The notes beneath the pieces are model-generated. The model saw only the letters and a program-made list of their open reading frames with translations. It did no database searches and was not told the origin of the DNA. From contig OU612070.1 in the NCBI GenBank assembly GCA_914767715.1, positions 12,355,501-12,419,500 on the forward strand: DNA of 64,000 nucleotides. Reading direction: 5' to 3'. The DNA comes from Membranipora membranacea (Eukaryota; Bryozoa; Gymnolaemata; Cheilostomatida; Membraniporidae). The position numbers were made by a program, and so were the translations under genes. Positions within the stretch are counted from its first letter, which is position 1; each line of letters begins with the position of its first letter. Below, in pieces: positions 11,437 through 64,000 of the stretch.

Positions 11437-12802
11437 TTACAAAATGGCCGAGTTGCACATTGGACATTGAGCTTTCTTCTTGAGGCAGTCTTTGAGACAT
11501 TTACCATGGAAAATGTGTTTGCACGGAGTGATTCTAGCATGAGTCAAACCACTGAGACAAATAGCACAGACATCATCATATGCACTGATGTCCTCACTGG
11601 TTGCTTTCTCAAAGTTAGCGAGACACAGTGACTCCATTTGAATTTTTTTAACATTCAATCTAAAGGCTACAAGAGGTCTGTAGATGTTGCAATAGAAAAT
11701 GGGAATGTACATGAGACACATTTGAGGTTGCATAAAGACCATTGCAATGGTTACAAAGACTTCAGCAAGCTGGATGAGACCTTCTGTGTAATACTTTTCT
11801 AAACCTTCCATGATTTCAATGTTTCTGTTCTCAACCCTTTGCTTGATTGTTGAGGTTGTGGTACTGTCAATGAGTATGAAGTAGACGAAAGCACACATGG
11901 CTGGGACACCGCTAGCGTACATATCGACAGCGACTAGAGCCAGTGCAATCATGAGGTAGATGTGTGTGGAGGGGGAAGCAGCAACTTGTTTTTGTCCATC
12001 TTTTTCTTGCTCCGCCATCAGACTTTGGAGCTGGGCTGAGATCATGCTGTAGATGGTAGTAATGGCGATGACGTGTGCACAGCTTGAGGTCGTGATACCC
12101 TTGGCAGCACAGGCAGTGATTGAGAGGAAGAGGAAGAGCTTACACCAGGTTGGTGTGTCCTTCTGGCTGAGCTTCTGCTGGCGAGTGGCCTCATCTTCAT
12201 AGATGTCACGCATGTTGACGGTTACACTGAACAGTTGGCTGGCTGGTGTGTAGACCGTTAGGAAGATGGTCTCACAGTAATCGTGGCTGGAGGTGACTGA
12301 CAGGTAGGAGATGATCACACCCATGACGATCAGGCAGATGACTAGAATTGCTGAGTAGTTGAGGTACCATAGGCTGCCACTGATTGGAGCTCCTTGACTA
12401 GCGACAGTTAGCAGAAGTCCAGTACTCACTGCAAAAATAGACAGATAGAAAATTAGATGACAAGCTTGAAACGATCGTTTTCCGGTTGAACATGGCCAGA
12501 ACATTGGAAGACTAGAATAACATGCCACAAATCAGACTTTCATTGACTACTGTTACGAATTTATGTGTGAAAATTTTCAATCTTAATACTGAATCAATCA
12601 TTGTATTCTTACCTGGCAAACTGGTGAGAGTCTGGTAGATTTTATCGACTGGTCCTTGAGATATGTCGCTGTTTGATTGTTGCTGCTGTTGTTTGTTTGT
12701 AAATCTCATGGGTTGTTCTTTATCGGAGTATTGTTGTCCGGGCTTACTGAGAGGAGCAGAAAAGTCCATGTCGGCTTGGTCAAATAGTGCTGAGTGGAGC
12801 AT
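11437..12802 (-). CDS. multi-pass membrane RING-H2 protein, probable E3 ligase
   Basis: Two coding exons read on the minus strand: 12802-12613 (phase 1 end) and 12428-11437, stop TAA at 11439-11437, giving 393 residues. ATG at 12802-12800 has an in-frame TAG nine bases upstream and sits just after a good acceptor (exon edge 12808), so a 5' non-coding exon is expected. The first ~63 residues are polar with a Q5 run; residues about 80-320 carry several hydrophobic membrane segments; the C-terminus (351-388) is a RING-H2: CAIC, ITPCKHIFH, GKC, QCPMC. The ring order and position recall TRC8/RNF139 and RNF145, ER-membrane ubiquitin ligases, but at 393 residues it is much shorter than those. Ubiquitin-ligase activity is inferred. 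Odd point: the tryptophan usual before CPxC in RING-H2 proteins, which helps bind E2, is replaced (LKDCLKKK). Confidence 0.85.
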
Positions 12803-15800
12803 GATTATCTACAAAGAACAATGTATCTATAAATATTGTGTGATCAGAAACGTCACATGAAGGGCAATGGCACAAGATTGTTATGCAATACTCTGTATAA
12901 AGGTCTCAATTTACTTCTACCATAGTGCAATGACCATGCGAACAGGATTCAGGATCCATTATAGCAGCCTCTAATCAAATGTCAAACTTTAATTGATTTG
13001 TAGATGACACTTACTGGTTGTGTATTGATCCAAGTTTTTGAGAGAAATATTTCTCATGAATTTTAAATAAGTTGATTGAGTGATTTTCCACACAAGTGTG
13101 TTCTCGCAGTGTTGCTGTGCTTGATTTGAGGAATAAGTCTCACCTCGCTTAGTTTTATACTACAACATTTCAGTGATCATGTTTCAATGAACGAATAAAT
13201 CATGCATATCAGAGGCGTATAGCCAATCAACAAAAGAAGGGGGAAGATTTTACTACTACTTTTATAAACATTAGCGGTACAGGTTATTTCAGCACCACGA
13301 GACAGATGAAAGTTGACCAAATTGATTGCACAATGACCAACCAGAACACTGAAAAGGTTTTAGAAGATATGAACCCCTGAATTGATTTGATCCACCCCTG
13401 AAATTTGTTTTATCATCGCCTCTGCAATTAAACTGGGTGTTATGCACATCTCAAGTAATTAATGACATCATGACACAGCCTTGCTGCAAGATGTAAACAC
13501 TGTGTCTGCAAGAGACCATGTCGCACTCAATGCAAAACCCGGCCGGCCGATAGAATCAATTCATTTCTTGTATGATACAGCTAAAACCTACCAAGGTTCA
13601 GGATAAAGGTTAAACAAACTCACATGTCGGCTCCCCCAAATGACTGCTTCAAGGCTATTAAACAGAATCTCTTTCTATGTTCGTTTTTTTGTGCTACCAA
13701 CTCCTGCCACAAAAAAACGCGTCGTTGCTGATGCTGTTTTAATGCACTACTCTGGGACTTTGGGTCTCGGTAGATAAGAATATGGCGGTGTCCTGTAAGT
13801 TTTGAGGCCATGTGGTGACAGACATCGTTTGCGACAGAGATTGCACATGCTAAGGGTGTGTCAACTCAACTGAGGATCTTTCTATGACGTCATCGAATCC
13901 GGAAGATGAACTTTTGATGCTTGATCAAATGCCAAAATCGTGGTGCTCATGCAGAAAGAGTCACGAAAAGTTCAGGTGTGATCTTTAAAATCCTGTTGGC
14001 ATGCATTTTGACCTTACTCTTTCTTTAATGCAAATAAAATTCCAAATGTGCCCACTGTATATCAATTATCAAGGTCTTGATATAAAGAGATCCGCCCAAC
14101 AGTCAAATTCGATCACTCAAAATCTCGTTTGGAGATGACCACACCCGCCGAAATATGCTTATGATAATTATAGTAAATTTTCAGCAATGCCCAAGTTTAC
14201 ACAGTGATGTCACTCTTGGCTTATCACTCATTTCCCAGGGTTTTTGAGCAAAGACCTAGTTTGAGCTTTAAAACTTGATAGCCATAAATCATCACAGTGA
14301 CTGCTCTAACCAGACAGATGGCAGATGTCCATTTTCTTATGTGGGTCAAAATACAGATTTCACAATCGGAAATCATCATTCATATTCCGCCTACCATGTC
14401 TGCATGAACTTCAGACAATGGTATTACAACAGAGCTTCCTGTTCTATGCAGAGAGAGAGTCAAGGTGCCCTGTCTCTACCAACATTGAATGAATATTAAT
14501 CAAAGTCTTTTCAAGCGAAGTGGACCATGTGACATAGTGGCTTAGAGAATACAGCTAGGTATCTTGGATATTTTAATGCAGTTAATCTGCCCTAGTTTTG
14601 TTGTTTGACAGAAACCATTTGGTTCAAGGTACTGACACCGGATACAATCATACTCTGCTCTAACACCTTCCCACACTCCTTTCCTTTTAAGTGTTTAAAA
14701 AAGCTTTTGCAACCAGCAATCCTCTTTTCATAAACGGTTTATGACCGCAGGCCACCCACAGAAGAAGTTCTGACAATAACAGTTATAGTTACGCCATTCA
14801 GAGGAGTGACTTTCCAAAGTTTAGACTTTCTACAGTGGTGCCAAAGGTGTTTAGTTCTCAGTTTTGAAATTTGGCAAGCTATTCTATACTGTTTAAACTT
14901 TTTTGCTTGCGACCTGACATTCTTAAAGTTTGACGTAAATGCAAGCCTAATGAAGTTTGTCACAATGTGTTCACAATTAACTGGTGCAAAGTCTTGCTGC
15001 AGGCATATTAAACCTTTGACTGGGCTAAATTTCAAACTTCGACTGATAATTTGTTCAGTACGAGTGCCCATTTGAGCCCCGATAAGTTCCTGAATATTTG
15101 CAATCAGATAAATCGTTCAGTAAGATGCGGCGAACATTTATGTAATGTGCGTTCATATGGTACACAGGTGGCGAACATGAGAAACTAAGGGTTGGGTTTA
15201 TCCTTTGACGTCATCGATGCGAAGCAGATTGTCTTGTATTGTAAGTGATTTCACGATAAATTGCACCAGCTCAATGCTAAAGAATGCGGCCTCACTGATT
15301 GTGTGAATAGATGGTAATTGGGAGACACCCATATCTGCACAATCACAATGAAGTACACAAAAAACATGGTTCAGAATCATAACCTTTACCAGACAGACCA
15401 CCATTGTCCTGTGACAAGTCGATGAGAGCATGAGTTTGTTTTAAAAACCGTGCAAAATGCAGACACTAGACAACTCCACGTAAGACCCTAATCCAAAAGA
15501 GTTTTATTCAGATAGACTCCTCGGCAAGGCACTATAATCCTGTTTTTACCTCATACACCCTTTAAATCATGTGAGAAGTACGAAAACAACATCCAAAATC
15601 CTGTTAAATTGACAGCTAATAGATTCGATTAAATATTTAAAAGTGATGACGCAAATGGTATGGTTTTGATTGCAATAGTCCTCCTACAATTTTGTTTTTG
15701 ATTAAGCCATTTTGCAAAATCCGTTCCACTCAGCCAGGCTGTCACCTGACATTGATTAGAGAAACTCTTTCACTGCATACAGCATTGCCAACCGGAACGA

Positions 15801-18682
15801 GGGAATTCCTCTTGTGTATAAGTATCACAATTTCGCAACGTTGACAATAACATGAGGGTTGTCCCCATAAAGGATTCTCCTGTTTCTAAAAATAGACCTA
15901 CACAGTGATTGGCTGGCTTTTCAATAACAAATCAAGAATAAACAGGCTATCGATTTTGGCAGGAGATACCATATCAGATTACACAATTTCCTTTCATCTG
16001 TATAAGTGTGGGAGGAATAAATGCGCATAAAATCTGACATCTGACAGATGTGCATTTGTTAGACTTTTAAGTTGACAGAACGGAATTCTAATCTCATGAG
16101 AAAATAGGGAATGCCCTCAAGTGTCTTTTAATGCCTGTGCTATCTATTCAAACCACCATAGCCACCAATAAATCAAATACAGGAAGTTTGAAGTTTCATG
16201 TCCCCTGGTTCAAGACCAAACCACTAGTGTTTTTGCATAGTGCACTCGCCTGTGCCTCTCAGATTGAATCTGACATTGGTCATGTTTCTTCATGAAATGG
16301 CCCAGGTCTATAATACTACCTGTTCTATCATAAACCTGCCAGCATTGACACAGGCGAGGCGAGGATGACATATATGTCCACAATGAATAAGGTTGGGATG
16401 ATAGAAGCTCCAATTTAATCGACAGTCATCATTTTCCTAGACTGTTTTAATCATGTGAACATTATATTGCCCCGAGAATCTTGATGGGAAGTTAAGACAA
16501 TTGACTATTGGCCGAACGAGAGTTGATAGTCAAAAGTTGACACAGATTTGAATTTGTTGTTTGGTGCTGAAAAATTTAGATTGATGACAATTTTATGACG
16601 ATATTCGATCAATTTAACATCCCTAGGCCCATAGCATTGGCGATAGAAAATAGTCATGTGTTGGATAAAAACCAGATCTGCCTTTTCCACAACCAGGTCA
16701 CCCAAAGATACATCAGTTCACCTGATGGTGGACACTAGTGCACAACGTCAGACCCCAAAGTGTTCTTTTAACTCTTTTTCCGCTGGCAGTACCTGATGAA
16801 TGTGTTAATTCACATCCTGTCCTGATTTTGTACATGTTGTTGGTGGCGACATGTTGACTATGTGCAGACAGCTGACAATATTTGGTGCCAATAGTGGGTG
16901 GAATTCCTAATGAGGTTCCTTTTATGTGATGTATAGATAAGTTTAGTGCCAAAATAGAGCCCATCTGAGGTTTTAATGGCCTTTAAACGAGGCATCTCGC
17001 CATTTGTGTTGCCTGGGCAACTGTTATGTGGGGAATGAAAAATGGCTATTCAAGTGATCGTGTATATACATTTGGAGGCCGGTAAATGTATAGGCTTTAG
17101 GAAATCAACCATAAACGACTACCGCCACCAACACTTTTCGAGATCGGGTCCATTTAGTGCACACTTTATCTTACTTTTTATATAGCCTAGCAATCTGATG
17201 TTACGCAAAAGGCAAAGGTCACATTCCGATCTGCCGCCTACAATTGATCAGTTCATTAAATTGAATTGCAGTGTCCAATTATTAAATTACAGAAAGTATT
17301 TGAATCGATAGGTAGTGATAGCCTGAGTTATGACCTGCGGAACTAAGAGCTAGTGCAGATGTACAGGAGCATGATCAAATTGTTATCTAGGTGTGATTAA
17401 ATTAATTCACTTCCAATTAAATAAACTGAATGAAAGCAACATTGTGCATCTGGTTTTGTGACCGACTGACTGCTTCTGACAACGTCATTGTGAATAGAGC
17501 TTTTGGATACTATATTCCACCAATTTTAACTCCTAATGCACAGAACTTTTTAGTTAGCGATTAAACCATGAAGGCTGCAAGTCTATGGATGGAATTGACA
17601 TTCTACACGATACATTCAATGTTAAAACCATAGACAAACTCACGATACTGTTGTCTATTTTGTCTAAGGGTTAAAACCCCTTCCAATCTAATAAGGCAAG
17701 GTAAACGCAATTCTCAAGCTCAAAAGGGTTGAGTATTTCAGTGAGAGCTTAGGCGAATAGATATTTTAGCTTTAGCCTTTAGTCAAATGAGCACCGAAGC
17801 CTTGTTGATATAGATTTAGTAGATAAAGTACATTAAGTCTGTTTGATACCTGAGGGATAGAGAGAGAGAGAGTTCCGGCTGGCCATAATCTCAGCGCATT
17901 TGCAATCTCAGAGGTTTGCACAACCCCACCATTGTGAACACATTTACTCACAGCAGCCTCATCGGTTTGATCAGCATTTAGCAAACTCACTGGGCAGGTT
18001 GATTCCCATGACGTTACTTCACCTTATCCACAGGGGTTTGTGTTGAGACCTTACATGTCCTTCCACATCTCGCTCGGGTGAGCAGTCAGATGGCATTTTG
18101 GTCAAAAGTATGGGCTGAGTGAGATATCTCTGTTTACAGTGATGACTGTCACCATTACTACTATGCTATTATAGAGAAACTTTAGTCCGATGAGTTTCAA
18201 CACGTTCAACTTGAAAGAATCAGGGGGCGGGGGAAGGGGGATTAATTCTGGCGGAATGAATATCGTCCACATTAGCAAACTCACGTAAGTCTCTCTTTTT
18301 AATACATAATTTACAATATTTGTAGTAAAGCTGAATATGGCTGTGCGCTACATCATATACATACATAATCACTGAGTTTGGAAATGTAGAAAAGTCGTAT
18401 TGCACCTATTAAGTTGACACATTACATTGGTCATATTTACAATGTACAGTTTACATTGTAATGTGGAGCTGCATTTACACTGCAGATTAGTCCGTCAGGT
18501 TTTTCAATCAGACTTTTCTAATATAAAAGCTATCATTGGATGAAACCAAAATTTAGATTTTCCCAATAATAGCTTATATAAGAGAGAGATCTGACAGACA
18601 CATCTTGCGGAAAAATATGCAGTGTACATGAAGCTTAAATGTATTTACATAGGAATAAAAGTAAGGGCTTGATTAGACAAAC
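12803..18682. other. intergenic region, RING 5' flank to RNF113 3' end
   Basis: Almost 6 kb without a recognisable coding exon. A minus-strand frame at 13811-13624 ends at a GTGAGT donor and could be a 5' untranslated exon of the RING gene, since joining it to the exon at 12808 gives an immediate stop. TGACGTCA sites occur at 13885 and 15206. The remaining reading frames are short and featureless. Confidence 0.5.
13885..13905 (-). promoter_or_regulatory. CRE plus ETS-like motif, candidate RING gene promoter
   Basis: A perfect CRE palindrome TGACGTCA (13885-13892) lies six bases from CCGGAAG (13899-13905), an ETS-type core. CRE and ETS pairs are common near animal transcription starts. The pair is about 1.1 kb upstream of the first RING coding exon and just upstream of a possible 5' exon ending in a donor near 13623. 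Promoter function is inference. Confidence 0.3.
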
Positions 18683-59795
<41,113 letters not shown>

Positions 59796-59914
59796 TGAGT
59801 TGCCACTGGGACTCATTTAAATAGCAGAACTTGTTTAGATTTATTGTTTTTAAATTGAACTTAACTCCAACTCGTCTTCTGACCGACACGTGGAAAGATT
59901 TGTTTATCACGTCA

Positions 59915-60000
59915 TTTGGTGCCGCATGGGTCTTGGGTTCGAGTTTTATTGGGAGAGATTCCATGCTGGAATGTACTTAGCACCCTCGGTGAATATATCA
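59915..60000 (+). mobile_element. SINE family 2, fragment
   Basis: It shares TTGGTGCCGCA, GGGTTCGAGTTT, ATTGGGAGAG and TAGCACCCTC with the copies at 1853-2110. The A-box region is lost. Confidence 0.55.
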
Positions 60001-62897
60001 CGTTCTTTGAAATCAAGTTGGGGATTTATGATGTTGCACAAAAGGGTATTTTTATAATATTTTTATTTTAATTGATGAGAAGTGAAAGAAACTTAGATGG
60101 AAATGTTTTGGTTTTTTGGCAAAATTTCTTGAATTGAAATGAAATGATCATGGTCTGGGAGTAGATATTTAGGGAGGAATATGGGAAATTATTCATCTAC
60201 ATTCCATTACATATTGATATAATTAGCATTTAAAAAGATGCAACTTCCTGTTTTTAAATTTGTATAATTGTGATGTGACATTATCATGTCTGTGACCAAT
60301 ACCTACAATGGAATGCCCAGTTGACTTGACACCTACTATGAATATCAGAATGCCTCCACACATGTGACTTAATGTGGTACTGTCAAAGACCGCTTCGAAT
60401 ATTTGACACATCATATATTGTTTGAAAGGTGCCGACCTACTGAATATGAATACCTGAACAAAAACATGATTTGATAATGTTGTGCCATGTTTAGCAAAGA
60501 AATTAGGTGAAAATCGATGTTTTTATCAATGCAGATGGAAGAGTCAATTTAATTGCAAGAAATTCCAAAATACGTGGAATGTATTCTGAGATTGAGATTG
60601 AGTTCATCATATAGTTTGGTTAGGTATGAGATATGACTAGTCTAATGTGACTTTTTACGTCACGTCACAGATGAATTTTCCTTGTGAAGTGGTGAAAACA
60701 TTAAAATGAAATTTTAATCATTGATTCGGAACAGATCATAGACTTATTAACTAAACATTTTTTTAAGGGATGTCTTCAAATTACATACACATGACTTTCA
60801 ACAATTGAGCTTTCATATTGCTCTGACAATAGGCTATTGTATGCAGCTAATAATTTGTGTCACTTTCGCATAACGTCAAACACGGTATCCAAACGACCAT
60901 TATTGTAAAAGTGCGAAATCTTTTTTGAAAGTTCTCTCGTAAAAAGCTGCTTTTAATAACCATAGCCCACAGAGGAAATGCCAACAGAGTTATCCATTGC
61001 ATATTCATTTTTCCTCTATATGTCACTGAAGAACTCCCAAAAACAGATATTTTTAGGCCTTTTTAGAGGCATCTTTGGCATTCTTCGGCAACAAATTAAG
61101 GAAAAATGAATAAACAATGAAAAATTCTGTTGGAATTTCCTGTGTACACCTTGGTTAATAAAGGCGGCTTTGTAGTTGTGAACTTTCCAAAAAGTTTAAG
61201 CATGCTCCCAATAATGGTCCTTTGGATACCATGTTTGACGTTATACAAAAGGGACAAAAAACCATAGTTATACTAGTTCCACTGTTGTTATGAATATCAT
61301 ACCGAAGAGAAGGAATATTGTAAATAGTTCTGGCCAATAGCCTATGATCTGTTCCAAATCACTGAGTGAAGCTTTACATATTTTCACAAAACACCAGGAA
61401 TCATTCATTTTATGACAGGATGTCAAAAGTCACTTCAGACTAATCATACATTAATCAAGCCAAAATAATATGATGAACTCAATCCATAAGAATCCATTTT
61501 AACTTTTTTGTTTGAAATTTCTAGCTATTATCCTGACTCTGCAATCAACATTAACAAAAACAGTGTTTTCTACCTCATTTCCTCACAATTTCATCAAATC
61601 AAGTTTTGTGTTCAGGTATCAGTATTCAGTAGCTTGACAGCTTTCCAATGGTATATGATGTTGATATTCGAATCAGTCATTGACATAACCTTAATTGTTG
61701 CCACATGAATAAATTGGTAGGTAGATTCCCGAGTTCACACCTATTATAAGTCAGGACCTGTCTTAGATCTATTCAGGCGCTCTACATGTAGTAGGGTGAC
61801 ACATAACTGTACTGTGATGCCTTCGGTGCTGATGTCAGAAGGAAAAATTGGATGCTGAGAAAAGTTATATTGACCGTTGTGTAATAATGTAACATTCCAA
61901 TACTCTTGTGGAACTCACCAAGATCCAACAAACATGTTGGGATGTTCGCCTGTAGGCCTTGGGCTTTTACCTTTTGACACTAAGAGGTTAGAAATAGGCA
62001 CATATGCATAGTAGCAAAATAAAAACAAGTTCAAAATAGAAATACTCATGATAATGTCCGTACTGGGGTGCCAGAACAAACAACACATAACAACCACAAA
62101 TAATCTAGCTATGACTATTACTGGATATATTGGGTCGTTACCATCTAGTAGGTATATGGGCATGTATTATGAATGCAATACAAGGAAATAAAACTCATGA
62201 CACGTTGAGGTGTTCAATGCTGAGCGGGGGCTGATGGGAACGGCCTATGCATGAACCGCACAATCAAATTATGCCCCCTTTTCCTGTGAAAGTAGAGTGA
62301 TTTTATTCGCATACACATGTATTTAAATATTTGTTGGTCATACTTGAAGACTACAAAAAGGCCAACCAGGTTGCCAAAAACTCTTCTAACACTCCTATTA
62401 TTTGGTATTCAATTTGCATAATGCTGCCCAATGGTTAGTGCAAAGATACTCATTAGCTTAACAAAAACAAACTAAAATTCATTACGTAACAAACCCGTGT
62501 ATTACATGTCAAATTAAAACTTCTTTGTTGTACCAGCCTAAGAGGGACTGCACATGTGCGAGTGTTTACAGCTTCGCGAGGGAAAACTGTTTATTTAGTG
62601 GTCTAAGTTCCGCCCCTTTTATAGTAAGCGGCTTATAATCACACGCTATAACGCTTCTCGCAGCAGATTATACTAGGGCAATGTTTGCCAGCGAGAGAAT
62701 AGTCTCATTGGTTAATTAGCAGTATCCAGTGGCACGTTTATGACGGGAATCATTAAAAGGCTTTGTTTATGGAATATCATTGGCTGATAGCTAACCTTAT
62801 GATTATATCGCAGTTTGTAAACACGCTTTGTGTCTGCAGTGAAAAATGAGGAGATAATGAGCAAAGCTAGAATTTCAAGCTCTATTTTATCTTTACT

Positions 62898-62966
62898 AGC
62901 TCTAGTTTTCTAGCTGGTCTGTGGACCGCTTAAAGCGGTCCACAGACCAGCTAGAAAACTAGAGCT
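62898..62966. repeat. 69-bp near-perfect palindrome
   Basis: Arms of 34 bases (62898-62931 and 62933-62966) are exact reverse complements around one central A at 62932. The arm starts AGCTCTAGTTTTCTAGCTGG and ends GGACCGCTT. No flanking duplication was noticed. Confidence 0.95.
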
Positions 62967-63639
62967 GAACCTCAGAAGCAAATGAACTCAGACAGTTTTG
63001 AAAGTATATCGAAGTCTATTTTACAAAATCAGTTTAGAGGAAAGAAGGCAAAAGGTATGAATATTACCCTTATTATTTTATTGCATTCCTCATTCAAGGA
63101 TTAATTATATATATACCTTGAATTCTGCAAAGCTTAATTTGGCATCAGGATTTATGCATTTGACACCTTACTATTTTACGTTTGGGAAATACCAGTTTAT
63201 TTTAAAAGTTGTAAAGTAAAAGTATGAAGTTAATTTTTTGAGAACTGTGTAAGGCTTTTATACATAGTCATTGTTTGTGTTAATCTTTTATAGATTTCAC
63301 GGCTGTAATCTCAGTAAAAGCTCATCAATAAAGGTTATATATTGATCGGCAATAGTCTGAGTTACGTCAGTAAAATCCCAAGTCATTAATCCCCTAAGCT
63401 GAAAGCCCAACGATAGGGAATCGTTAAAGTTAGAGCCAATGAATTTTAAATTTAGGAGCTAAATTCTGAGTGAGACCATCTTTCATGATAAATAACTAGT
63501 TTCCTCAGAAAATAAGTGTCCAGCTAACAAAGTTTTCAAAAATCCTTCCAATAGTATTCTGGAAAATTTAAATTTAAGCCTCTGTTCGAGGTTGTCCTCT
63601 CTCCATTTGGGTACACTTAAACCACTGCTGTCACACAGT

Positions 63640-63966
63640 CAAATGTGTGCTTATATAATTCTGTATAGCTCAAAACTACTAAAATGAGGATGCAATCTCA
63701 GCATTGTCACCTAATGAGCAAATAATTTGTCCAAACTGATTGTCAAAATTAGGGTATGAAATTAATTATCTCCCGCAACAGGTGACATAGTTACCGTCTT
63801 ACTAGAGCAAATTGTACAAGTCATAAGCTGGTGCATAGATTTCATGCCCTGATTTTGAAGACCAGTTTGTGCAAATTATTTGCCCATTAGGTGACAATTA
63901 TGAGATTTAAGTCTTAATTAATTATCTTGGAGCAATGCAGAATTCAATGAGCACAAATTTGCATAA
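63640..63966. mobile_element. foldback family B, copy 2 (fuller)
   Basis: Left arm about 63640-63767 and right arm about 63838-63965 are inverted relative to each other; shared points are TTGTCACCTAATG, GCAAATAATTTG, CAAACTG and AGGGTATGAA or its variants. The copy at 25807-26050 shows the same arms with a shortened right end. Confidence 0.75.
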
Positions 63967-64000
63967 GTGGCAGCATAAAACAAAGGAGCTGAAAACCCGC

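Noticed and set aside
12663-12860. Plus-strand ORF with a run of Cys codons
   Set aside because: It is the antisense of the poly-Gln run in the first RING coding exon.
14739-15075. Overlapping ORFs on both strands (110 and 89 codons)
   Set aside because: No domain on either strand; overlapping open frames suggest chance.

Overview
The window is animal nuclear DNA. It has AT-rich non-coding sequence, genes split by many GT-AG introns, tRNA-derived SINEs, inverted-repeat mobile elements and one decayed non-LTR reverse transcriptase. There are no operons, ribosome binding sites or prokaryotic signals. A long, unsplit EML5/EML6-type gene together with a CYP26-type P450 suggests an invertebrate bilaterian, perhaps a non-vertebrate deuterostome. 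The species cannot be fixed from the sequence alone.

Layout: (1) about 450-2460 holds several SINE copies. (2) 2698-8454 (+) holds the last five exons of a CYP26-like cytochrome P450; the first ~150 codons are not visible. (3) 11437-12802 (-) is a two-exon gene for a multi-pass membrane RING-H2 protein, probably an E3 ligase. (4) 18683-27548 (-) is a complete seven-exon RNF113A/CWC24 orthologue (spliceosome-associated CCCH + RING protein), reconstructed exon by exon with consistent phases. (5) 28519-29328 is a large foldback element lying between the divergently oriented RNF113 and EML genes. (6) 30359-59766 (+) holds the first 20 coding exons (1088 codons) of an EML5/EML6-like microtubule-associated HELP-WD40 protein; the rest lies past the right edge. 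Its largest intron (48266-58611, about 10.3 kb) is a dense patchwork of transposons, minisatellites and direct repeats. (7) 59767-64000 is EML intron with a 69-bp near-perfect palindrome and a foldback element.

The four genes have no evident shared pathway: retinoid-type P450 metabolism, membrane ubiquitin ligation, splicing or ubiquitin, and microtubule binding. The unusual material is mostly non-genic. It includes a tiny palindromic element (31-48 bp) seen three times with 7-bp flanking duplications, a TTAA-targeting 2.1-kb element nested inside a 253-bp MITE with exact target duplication, 530-bp direct repeats flanking an unrecognised ORF, and two near-perfect palindromes. Among the proteins, the P450 lacks the I-helix threonine and the membrane RING lacks the usual E2-contact tryptophan.
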